NCBI GenBank assembly: GCA_016763165.1 | Contig: JAESUJ010000086.1 | Coordinates: 1 to 5,967, forward strand | Origin: Candidatus Babeliales bacterium | GTDB lineage: Bacteria; Babelota; Babeliae; Babelales; CAZZPM01 | DNA: 5,967 bases | Reading direction: 5' to 3' | In this document: one piece after another, positions 1-5,931 of the stretch | How the letters are laid out: every line of letters begins with the position of its first letter | Position numbering within the stretch: the first letter of the stretch is position 1 | Notes under the pieces: model-generated | The model's database searches: none | Seen by the model: only the letters and a program-made list of their open reading frames with translations | What the model was told of the DNA's origin: nothing | Translations under genes and position numbers: made by a program

Positions 1-1067
1 CAACATTTCACGAAGAGTAAAAACAATTGGTTGATTATCAAGCAATGCCAAAAGCATCATCGAAACTGTCGTCTGCAATGAAGTATGTTTGTACAATTGA
101 TTTAAAATAACCTGTGGGATTTCTCCACGACGAATATCAATAACAATACGAAGACCTTTTTTGGTTGATTCATCACGGATATTTGAAATACCGTCAATAA
201 CTTTATTCTTAGTCAGATCAGCAATCTTAGTAATCAAGTCAGATTTATTAACTTGGTATGGAATTTCTGTAATAATTAAACTGTCTGTTTTCCACTTTCT
301 TCAATGCTAACCTTACCACGTACTAAACATGACCCATGACCAGTTCGATACGCTTTAACAATATTTGCACGACCACAAATGATACCACCTGTTGGAAAAT
401 CGGGACCCGGTATCAATGTAAATAGTTCATCATCTTCTATATTTGGATTCTTTAGTAATGCTAAACATGCGTCAACTACTTCTCCAATATTATGTGGAGG
501 AATAGAGGTTGCCATTCCAACCGCAATTCCATTGGATCCGTTAATTAACAAGAGAGGAATTCGACTTGGTAATAAAACAGGTTCAAGTCGTGATTCGTCA
601 AAGTTTGAAACAAATTGAACAGTGTTCTTCTCAATGTCTACTAACATTTCACGAGTGATTTTTTCCATACGAACTTCAGTGTATCTATGCGCAGCAGCAT
701 TGTCACCATCAATAGAGCCCCAGTTCCCTTGCCCATCAAGTAATGGATATCTTTTCGAGAAGTCTTGTACAAGCCCACCCATTGTTTGATAAATTGCACT
801 ATCACCATGAGGATGATAATGACCAATCACTTCACCGACAACTGTTGCAGATTTTCGATAAGAACGCTCATTGACCAATCCAAGCGTATGCATTGCATAC
901 AAAATGCGGCGATGAACCGGCTTCAAACCATCCCGTACATCCGGCAATGCCCGACTAACAATTACGGACATAGCATAATCTAAAAACGATGTTCGTAATT
1001 CTTTTTCTATAGACAAAGGAGTAATTAATTCTGTCAATTGATTTTCATTTTTTTCTGGTACACTCAT
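1..1067 (-). CDS. gyrA: DNA gyrase subunit A, N-terminal part, frameshifted, cut by window edge
   Basis: GyrA is the breakage-reunion subunit of DNA gyrase, the type IIA topoisomerase that introduces negative supercoils. Seen: the N-terminal helix region (SFLDYAMSVIVSRALPDVRD, residues 27-46), LKPVHRRILYAM at 48-59, the quinolone-site region around HPHGDSAIYQT at 85-95, the GNWGSIDGD segment, and catalytic Arg128-Tyr129 in AAAHRYTE. PSRIPLLLINGSNGIAVGMA lies near 167-186. The frame from ATG 1067 stops at 276-278, but IITEIPYQVNK and about 80 further GyrA-like residues follow in the -1 frame to position 1, ending DNQPIVFTLREML. One missing base between about 278 and 291 explains this. IITEIPYQVNK and GSIDGD favour GyrA over ParC. 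An AAAAGGG at 1074-1080, six bases before the ATG, is a modest ribosome binding site. The residue aligned with E. coli Asp87 is Gln94, while Ser90 matches Ser83. The C-terminal DNA-wrapping domain lies outside the window. Confidence 0.93.
276..291 (-). other. Frameshift site in gyrA (-1 frame resumes GyrA)
   Basis: On the minus strand the gyrA frame reads gga aaa cag aca gtt taa and stops. Adding one A to the A4 run (plus-strand T4 at 288-291) gives G-K-T-D-S-L-I-I-T-E-I-P, which joins directly to the conserved IPYQVNK segment. Adding one T next to the stop (plus-strand A3 at 278-280) gives G-K-Q-T-V-L-I-I-T-E and is also acceptable. Gyrase is normally essential, so a sequencing or assembly error is the first explanation. 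Slippage on A_AAA would also restore the frame. Confidence 0.85.
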
Positions 1068-1156
1068 AAAAAGCCCTTTTATAACGTAATTTTTTTTCTG
1101 CCTAGCAAGTATCTTAGCTTACTACAAGTATTCTTTTCTCTCAAGTGAAAAAGGGT

Positions 1157-1180
1157 AAAAAAATTTCTTTATTAGAAATT
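1157..1180 (-). terminator. Possible weak intrinsic terminator after the exported-protein gene
   Basis: Read on the minus strand, a perfect 7-base stem (aatttct / agaaatt, 1174-1180 and 1162-1168) with a 5-base loop is followed by a T-run, of which five T (1161-1157) lie beyond the stem. It starts 12 bases past the stop of the 327-codon gene and lies upstream of gyrA. The stem has a single G-C pair, so it would be weak. Placement and orientation are right, but AT-rich DNA gives such patterns by chance. Confidence 0.35.
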
Positions 1181-1192
1181 ATTATTTACCTT

Positions 1193-2176
1193 TTATACAG
1201 CTGGTGGCAAAATACCATTTCGCTCATATGCAAGTGCTCTCATTTTCTGAGTAAAAATTTCTTCTAATAAGACTGACTTCTTGGTACGAATGCCAGCATC
1301 GACTTCAAAACTTATCCATGATGAATATCCATTGACTATGTGAAATTCAATATTTTTATAAAATGAACTTGGAAACTGATGTCCCATCAATCGAAGAAAA
1401 TATTTAAATCGATAGGTCAGCGACCATAACAAGTCATCCAAATCATCACTATGACAGACCACTTGCTCATTGCATAAATTATAAAAACCAAATGCAACCT
1501 TATTAACTGAATTCCAAATACCTTGATACGCACTTGGTTCCCACATCAAACGCTGTATTGAAAGTTCAAGTAATGTTTTCACTTGTGAACGAAGACGATG
1601 CACCCAGTACCCGTCGAAACTCTCACTAAATGGATCGGGGAAATATGAGTTAGCAATTGTACCTATCTGTTCTGACAATTTTTGAGCAACCCCTAAACGT
1701 CCTGCAACCTGTATTTGTGTAACAATTCCATCAAAATGATGCATCATACGACTTTCAAGATCAGCTTGCATTTCTTCCTGACGACTGCTCCATGACTTAA
1801 GTGACATCGTATGGCGTGAAATAGCTAACGGTATTTGTGTAACAAGCATTTCCAAAACGGGAGCCATAATCACTTCAGCATCAACTCCTTTTAATCGATT
1901 TGTTAAAAGACGAAAAAATTCATAATCGGTTTTAGAACTTGTTCCTAATTCTTTTCCAAGAGAAATATATTCAAATAACGAAGATGCATTGGTACTCGCA
2001 TGAAACCCAAAATGATTTTCATTGCAAAGACCAATAAATTCTTGTAAATATTCTTGATCAGGAGACTCCTCCAATAATTCGCTTGCTTGAGGTGCACGTG
2101 CTAATGCACCTCCACCTACGAAACAGAAAGTCATCATTAAAAAACTCGATAATAAATATTTCATTTCTATTTTCAT
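1193..2176 (-). CDS. Exported protein of unknown function, 327 residues
   Basis: I do not recognise a family. The N-terminus is a classical signal peptide: Lys2 and Lys6, a hydrophobic core at about 7-23 (YLLSSFLMMTFCFVGGG) and a likely signal peptidase I site near ALA-RA or ARA-PQ at 24-29. No lipobox cysteine follows, so it is probably periplasmic or secreted. The mature part looks mainly helical, rich in Leu, Phe, Tyr and Trp, with three cysteines (51, 235, 241). Cys51 and Cys235 both sit in the tetrapeptide LCNE (50-53 and 234-237). No second membrane segment is evident. I chose ATG 2176 because AGAGGGTGGG lies directly before it; Met5 is a possible alternative start. It is transcribed away from the gspF operon, sharing the upstream region with it, and towards gyrA. 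It could be a T2SS substrate or an accessory protein, but only position suggests this. Confidence 0.85.
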   Translation of the reverse strand: MKIEMKYLLSSFLMMTFCFVGGGALARAPQASELLEESPDQEYLQEFIGLCNENHFGFHASTNASSLFEYISLGKELGTSSKTDYEFFRLLTNRLKGVDAEVIMAPVLEMLVTQIPLAISRHTMSLKSWSSRQEEMQADLESRMMHHFDGIVTQIQVAGRLGVAQKLSEQIGTIANSYFPDPFSESFDGYWVHRLRSQVKTLLELSIQRLMWEPSAYQGIWNSVNKVAFGFYNLCNEQVVCHSDDLDDLLWSLTYRFKYFLRLMGHQFPSSFYKNIEFHIVNGYSSWISFEVDAGIRTKKSVLLEEIFTQKMRALAYERNGILPPAV

Positions 2177-2201
2177 CCCACCCTCTTTTTGTTATATTTT
2201 T

Positions 2202-2231
2202 ATATTATTTTACTGTAGGCTATTGACGCAA
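2202..2231 (-). promoter_or_regulatory. Weak candidate promoter for the exported-protein gene
   Basis: On the minus strand TTGCGT (2231-2226) and TAATAT (2207-2202) are 18 bases apart, each matching four of six consensus bases, about 26 bases before the start codon. TAAAAT (2212-2207) is a better -10 hexamer but lacks a -35 at proper distance. The -35 overlaps that of the divergent gspF promoter candidate, so the two would compete if real. The region is AT-rich and chance matches are common. Confidence 0.22.
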
Positions 2232-2252
2232 TAACCTGTTACCGTGTATACC
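2223..2252 (+). promoter_or_regulatory. Candidate sigma70-type promoter for the gspF-K operon
   Basis: TTGACG (2223-2228, five of six consensus bases) and TATACC (2247-2252, four of six) are separated by 18 bases. Transcription would start near 2259, leaving a leader of about 60 bases before the gspF ATG. This is the best-spaced pair in the divergent region. The leader holds a small dyad, AATGT-A-ACATT (2267-2277), and two copies of ATTGAAAA (2258-2265 and 2275-2282), which could be an operator or chance. Confidence 0.4.
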
Positions 2253-2321
2253 CAAATATTGAAAATAATGTAACATTGAAAAATTACTTTTTGCAAGAAA
2301 AACCAACTAAGGAATTCTATC

Positions 2322-3535
2322 ATGCCACTTTTTTCTCATCAGTCATTTAATAAAAAAGGTGAACAAACTTCCGGAAAAATTGATGCTTCATCAATTGCAG
2401 CAGCAAAGGATCTCCTTCGTGGTCAAGGATTAATGCCAACACAAATAACAGCTCTTGCAGAAAGCGGCGAACGACAATGGTATAGCTTCCTTTTTGACAG
2501 ACCAATAGAATTTAAAAGTATAATTGTGTTTACAAGACAGCTTGCTGTACTTTTGCGATCTGGCGTCCCCTTATTGCAAGCTATTGAACTCTTAACTGAG
2601 CAGTTTGATGGGCAGATGCATTATGTTCTTGTTTCCATTAAGGATGGTCTTAAGTCAGGTGAATCTTTTGCATCAGAGCTTGGGAAACACCCCCGTGTCT
2701 TCTCTAGCATTTACATACAACTTGCGCGTGCTGGCGAAGCAAGTGGAAAACTAGAAATGATCCTTGATCGCTTAACTGTATACCTTGAACGAACTGAAGA
2801 ACAAAAAAACGAATTAAAAAAGCAATGACATATCCTATCGTTCTTCTAAGCTTTGCAGGATTAGTTGTTGTAGGATTTATGATGTTTGTATTACCAGGTA
2901 TGACTTCAATGTTCACAAAGTCAGGACAAGCTTTACCAGGACCAACTCAATTGATGATGGATGCATCATATTTCTTAACAAATTATTATATCATAATCGG
3001 CATAGCTCTCACACTTTTTATTACTTCATTCAAATATTGGAAACAGACACCAAATGGTCGACTTAAAATTGATACATTTTTACTCAGAGCTCCATTCATT
3101 AATTATTTTGTAAAAATCAAAGCGGTCGTTCAATTTAGCAAAACACTTGGTATGCTACTCGAAAGTGGTGTTCATCTTCCTGAAGCACTCGATATTGTTT
3201 CTAACATTGTTGATAACAAAGCTTTGGTACATAGATTATCAGAAGCAAGAGATAAAATTATCAAAGAAGGCAAGATTGCAAAATATCTTAAAGAGACAAA
3301 GATCTTTCCTTCAATTGCTAGTTACATGATCAAAACAGGGGAAGAATCAGGCAAACTTGCCCAAATGTTAACAACTGTTGGGAATGACTATGATGAAGAA
3401 TTAAATGAAATAATTGATGGATTGACTGCAGCAATTAATCCAGTTATGACAATACTCCTTGCGGGAATTGTCATTTTTATTGTATTATCAATTTTTCTTC
3501 CAATTATGCAGATGGGAGATATTGCAGGTATTTAA
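2322..3535 (+). CDS. gspF: T2SS inner-membrane platform protein GspF, frameshifted
   Basis: GspF is the polytopic platform protein that couples the cytoplasmic ATPase GspE to pseudopilus growth. The gene is in two frames: 168 codons (2322-2828) and a second open frame (ATG at 2825, ending 3535). Joined at the A7 run 2803-2809 they give 404 residues, the usual family length. Seen in joined numbering: an N-terminal cytoplasmic part, a first T2SSF domain from about 68 (VFTRQLAVLLRSGVPLLQAI), and a second from about 268 (VQFSKTLGMLLESGVHLPEA). The duplicated GExSGKL signature occurs in both (ARAGEASGKL at 135-144, IKTGEESGKL at 337-346). Three membrane segments lie at about 172-193, 217-237 and 373-396. 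The join reads ERTEEQKKRIKKAMTYP, which fits the conserved stretch before the first membrane segment. AAGGA (2309-2313) lies eight bases before the ATG. It is the first gene of the operon. Confidence 0.93.
2802..2828 (+). other. Frameshift site in gspF with in-phase A_AAA_AAC
   Basis: In the gspF frame the codons are caA AAA AAC, so 2803-2809 forms the slippery heptamer A_AAA_AAC in the correct phase. A -1 slip, or one extra A in the run, gives Q-K-K-R-I-K-K-A-M-T-Y-P and enters the second half of GspF. Without it, translation ends at TGA 2826-2828, which overlaps an ATG at 2825-2827 (ATGA). I saw no strong downstream stem-loop. A 7-base inverted repeat (GAAGAAC 2796-2802, GTTCTTC 2840-2846) brackets the site. 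Confidence 0.8.
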
Positions 3536-3573
3536 AAAACAGTATTAATTTTTAACTTTAAAGGATATAGATT

Positions 3574-4011
3574 ATGGCTATAAGCAAACCAGGATTTACT
3601 ATGATTGAGATTTTAGTAGTAGTGATTCTCATCGGTGGACTTGCTGCAATGGTTTTACCAAATGTCATGAAGCGAATGGGCAAGGGTCAAATAGGCACAA
3701 CTAAAATTGCGTTGAATGGTATGAAATCAGCTCTCAATGAATACAAAATGGATATGGGACATTATCCAACCAAACAAGAGGGTGGACTTGAAGCATTAAT
3801 GAATCGACCAAGCAGCAAAGGGTCTGATCGATGGAAAGGGGAATACCTTGATGGTGCAGAAGTTCCTCTTGATGCTTGGAATAACGAATTTTTTTACAGC
3901 GCGCCTCCACAACAATTTTCAAAAGAATATAAATTTTTTGAGCTATATTCAAAGGGCGACCTCAGTGATGAAAAAAACGAAAACGATCCAGATCTTCGCG
4001 TCGGATCATAA
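3574..4011 (+). CDS. gspG: T2SS major pseudopilin GspG
   Basis: GspG polymerises into the periplasmic pseudopilus that pushes substrates through the secretin. The 145-residue length is typical. The prepilin-peptidase site is KPG7/F8TMIE, with mature Glu5 at Glu12, followed by a hydrophobic helix to about residue 29. The family hallmarks follow: a helical spine, then YPTKQEGGLEAL at 64-75, RWKGEYLDG at 86-94 and the VPLDAWNNEFFYSAP region. The tail, YSKGD at 125-129 with further acidic residues to Asp140, matches the calcium-binding loop region of GspG proteins. That separates it from type IVa pilins, which lack this tail and usually have a disulfide loop. AAAGGA (3560-3565) lies eight bases before the ATG, the strongest ribosome site between gspF and gspH, in keeping with high expression. 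It starts 38 bases after gspF. Confidence 0.95.
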   Translation: MAISKPGFTMIEILVVVILIGGLAAMVLPNVMKRMGKGQIGTTKIALNGMKSALNEYKMDMGHYPTKQEGGLEALMNRPSSKGSDRWKGEYLDGAEVPLDAWNNEFFYSAPPQQFSKEYKFFELYSKGDLSDEKNENDPDLRVGS

Positions 4012-4028
4012 GATAGTTGTTCTAAAAA

Positions 4029-4628
4029 ATGCGCAAAGAAGCCGGATTTACACTTATTGAAATACTTGCTGCGGTTTTTATCATAGGCACCATGGTCTCC
4101 ATGGTGCTTCCTCGTTTTAGAAATCGAGCTACTGAAATGAGTATTGATAATTGCACCCAGATACTCAATCGAATGATTCAATGGACTCGCCAACAAGCAA
4201 TTGTTGATCGAAAAACCTATCGTATTTCTTTTTATCAAAAAAAAACATCTGAGCAAGATTATGTACAAATTGAGTACTCAACACTCAATCCAGAAAAAAA
4301 AGAAAATAGTCGTTCTCACAATGAATTAATGTGGGAACAGATAAAACAGAGCTCTTTTGATACAAAGCTTAACTTACCGCCAGATCTTCGACTTATTGCT
4401 GTATTCCAAAACAGAGAAGAAGTATTCGAATTTAATAAAAATATAGCTCATTGTTACATCATGCATGAAGGACTTGTACAAGATTTTGTACTACAGATTA
4501 CCAAACAGAATATTGAACAAGAAACAACCGAAAAGGCAACCTTAATTATGGAGCCTTTTTTAGGAAAACTTTATAAAAAGGACGGTCATATTTCATTGAA
4601 AAATTTGGAGCGAGAAAATGCAATCTAA
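4029..4628 (+). CDS. gspH: T2SS minor pseudopilin GspH
   Basis: GspH is a low-abundance pseudopilin thought to sit at the boundary between the I-J-K tip and the GspG shaft. The prepilin site is EAG6/F7TLIE, with mature Glu5 at Glu11 and a hydrophobic helix to about residue 28. Family-like segments follow: TRQQAIVDRKTYRISFYQ at 53-70 (GspH proteins have an Arg/Ala-rich helix then a strand here), HCYIMHEGLVQDFVLQIT at 141-158, and LIMEPFLGKLYKKDG at 172-186, which resembles the glycine-containing end of the beta-sandwich. At 199 residues it is somewhat longer than many GspH proteins, with a Lys/Glu/Ser-rich loop at about 86-106. No clear ribosome site precedes the ATG, which is 17 bases after gspG, so low or coupled translation is likely. 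It overlaps gspI by 11 bases. Its early coding part holds a strong hairpin (4085-4109). Confidence 0.87.
   Translation: MRKEAGFTLIEILAAVFIIGTMVSMVLPRFRNRATEMSIDNCTQILNRMIQWTRQQAIVDRKTYRISFYQKKTSEQDYVQIEYSTLNPEKKENSRSHNELMWEQIKQSSFDTKLNLPPDLRLIAVFQNREEVFEFNKNIAHCYIMHEGLVQDFVLQITKQNIEQETTEKATLIMEPFLGKLYKKDGHISLKNLERENAI
4085..4109 (+). repeat. Perfect inverted repeat (hairpin) inside gspH
   Basis: GCACCATGG (4087-4095), loop TCT, then CCATGGTGC (4099-4107) form a perfect 9-base stem. In RNA it can extend to 11 pairs with one G-U (4086/4108) and one A-U (4085/4109). It is unusually GC-rich for this window and lies about 58 bases after the gspH start. It codes for G-T-M-V-S-M-V-L in the membrane helix. 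No T-run follows, so it is not a standard terminator. Confidence 0.7.
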
Positions 4629-5019
4629 AAGAGGTTTTTTAATGGTTGAAGTTCTTGTTTCTATTTTTATTCTCATGTTTACTACCGTCAACATCATCAA
4701 TTTACAATTTCGAGCATTGTACCGAGCAGCTGATGATCGTGATGAAATCATGCATCTATTTAAACTTAAAAAAGAATTATACAACATGCTGCTTTTTCCT
4801 GAAAAAAAACATTTTAAAAATAAAATAGTTGAAGAGGATTCAGAATTAACTATCCTCAAAGAACAACGTGATCTCGAACAAAAATCATCTCTTTCCCCTT
4901 TGAAAAAACAGCTCGCTTCTGTAATCGTTGATGGAAAATGGAAATTTAATAATAATGACCGATCAAGTCGACTATCGGGCATCATTTACAACTATAACCA
5001 GGAAGAGAAACGTGCGTAA
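4618..5019 (+). CDS. gspI: T2SS minor pseudopilin GspI
   Basis: GspI is the hub of the pseudopilus tip and binds GspJ and GspK. The 133-residue size fits the family. The prepilin site is KRG6/F7LMVE, with mature Glu5 at Glu11, followed by a hydrophobic helix to about residue 29. The sequence LQFRALYRAADDRDE at 29-43 continues the N-terminal helix as in other GspI proteins. The C-terminal half is charged and poorly conserved, with SVIVDGKWKF at 101-110 as a probable strand, so the H/I/J names rest partly on gene order. GGAG (4607-4610) stands seven bases before the ATG. The gene overlaps gspH by 11 bases and gspJ by 8, indicating translational coupling and near-equal output of the tip subunits. 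Confidence 0.85.
   Translation: MQSKRGFLMVEVLVSIFILMFTTVNIINLQFRALYRAADDRDEIMHLFKLKKELYNMLLFPEKKHFKNKIVEEDSELTILKEQRDLEQKSSLSPLKKQLASVIVDGKWKFNNNDRSSRLSGIIYNYNQEEKRA
5000..5014 (+). promoter_or_regulatory. Ribosome binding site fixing the GTG start of gspJ
   Basis: AGGA (5000-5003), within AGGAAGAG, lies eight bases before GTG 5012-5014. This start yields the five-residue leader V-R-K-Q-G ahead of the cleavage site. The upstream in-frame ATG at 4928 would put about 33 extra residues before the site, unlike any of the neighbouring pseudopilins. Confidence 0.8.
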
Positions 5020-5926
5020 ACAAGGCTTCATTTTAATTGAAACACTTCTAGCACTCGTTCTTTCAGCAGGTATCATTGTCTCCATGCTTAACACATACAA
5101 TAATGCCGACAAAATAATGAGAAAAATGAATGCCATTTTACGGCTCAACAAAAATGCCTGTTTACTATTTAATCAAATAGAAAGAGATATTTCAACTGCA
5201 ATTGTTGGCCCTTTTTCTGTAAATGATGCTAAAAAAAATGAACAGAAACAAGATGCAAAAATGAGCACAGAAAAAGATAAACCTATACAGTTCTTTCACG
5301 CTTCATCCTATGGTGACATTACTCGTAAAAAAGAAAACTATGTAATGAAAATGCTTCGTTCTTTAAGTATCATCAACAGCAATCCTTTCTTGGTTTACAA
5401 CGAACCAAAAGTACGATTAGTCCGTCTATTTTATGAACTCACAGCACTCAAAAAAAATGTTAAGGATCCTAAAGAACAACGGTATGATTTCTACAGAAGT
5501 GAAACATATGATCTTGCCAATACCGAAGCAAAGCTCAATACCAAGTCCAAAAAAAAAGATGAAAACGAAATTCCAATTCTCAAGTATTGTTTATGTAAAA
5601 ATATTGTTTCACTATTTATCTTTTACCACTTTCCTCCAGATAAGAAAAAAGAGATAAACAAAGAAACAAGCGCAGCTGATCAAAGCAAACGTGCTCAAAC
5701 AGCCCAACTCCCTGCAATCATTGATATCGAATGCACTATTGAAGACCACCTATCAGGAATACAGGCAACCTACACCGCTTCATTTCCAACAATTGCTTCA
5801 ACAGAAATTGAAAAAAAAGAAGAACAGCCAGCTAAGCAACAACCAAACAAACCGACAGGTCAGCCTCAAAAACAGAATAATGCAACTGCACAAAGCCGAC
5901 TTGGTGCAGCACCACTCAGGAGATAA
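5012..5926 (+). CDS. gspJ: T2SS minor pseudopilin GspJ, long form with charged C-terminal tail
   Basis: GspJ is a tip pseudopilin that binds GspI and GspK. I start it at GTG 5012, overlapping the gspI stop by eight bases. The 304-residue product has the prepilin site KQG5/F6ILIE, with mature Glu5 at Glu10, and a hydrophobic helix to about residue 27. Family-like segments are VRLVRLFYEL at 134-143, LCKNIVSLFIFYHF at 194-207 (GspJ proteins have a Val-x-Ser-Leu strand here) and LPAIIDIECTIED at 233-245, near the end of the fold. GspJ is usually near 200 residues. The extra length comes from Lys-rich inserts (about 73-90, 176-186, 209-231) and a low-complexity Gln/Lys/Pro tail from about 274 to the end. 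The tail looks disordered. An A9 run at 5549-5557 keeps the frame. A stop-to-start gap of two bases leads into gspK. Confidence 0.86.
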   Translation: MRKQGFILIETLLALVLSAGIIVSMLNTYNNADKIMRKMNAILRLNKNACLLFNQIERDISTAIVGPFSVNDAKKNEQKQDAKMSTEKDKPIQFFHASSYGDITRKKENYVMKMLRSLSIINSNPFLVYNEPKVRLVRLFYELTALKKNVKDPKEQRYDFYRSETYDLANTEAKLNTKSKKKDENEIPILKYCLCKNIVSLFIFYHFPPDKKKEINKETSAADQSKRAQTAQLPAIIDIECTIEDHLSGIQATYTASFPTIASTEIEKKEEQPAKQQPNKPTGQPQKQNNATAQSRLGAAPLRR

Positions 5927-5931
5927 TCATG
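5918..5931 (+). promoter_or_regulatory. Ribosome binding site and start of gspK
   Basis: AGGAG (5918-5922), lying inside the end of gspJ, is six bases before ATG 5929-5931. It is among the best Shine-Dalgarno matches in the window and supports a real gene beginning at the edge. Confidence 0.75.

Noticed and set aside
379..983. Plus-strand open frames at 379-618 and 765-983
   Set aside because: They lie antisense to strongly conserved gyrA, show no protein-like composition, and have no ribosome site.
1116..1144. Promoter for gyrA (minus-strand TTGAGA, 17 bases, TAAGCT)
   Set aside because: The -35 is good but the -10 matches only three of six bases. Other pairs nearby are no better, so no call is made. 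gyrA probably has a promoter in this gap or is read from the gene upstream.
2232..2241. TAAC-CT-GTTA dyad between the -35 and -10 of the gspF promoter candidate
   Set aside because: Four-base arms in AT-rich DNA are too short to call an operator.
3894..4268. Minus-strand open frame of 124 codons over gspG and gspH
   Set aside because: It is antisense to two well-supported pseudopilin genes, and I see no domain or signal in it.
4593..4985. Minus-strand open frame of 130 codons over gspI
   Set aside because: It is antisense to gspI. Its serine- and arginine-rich product is what results from reading the AT-rich gene backwards.
4928..5011. In-frame ATG at 4928 as the start of gspJ
   Set aside because: It would add 28 residues before the five-residue leader and overlap gspI by 92 bases. 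GTG 5012 has a good ribosome site and gives a normal prepilin leader.
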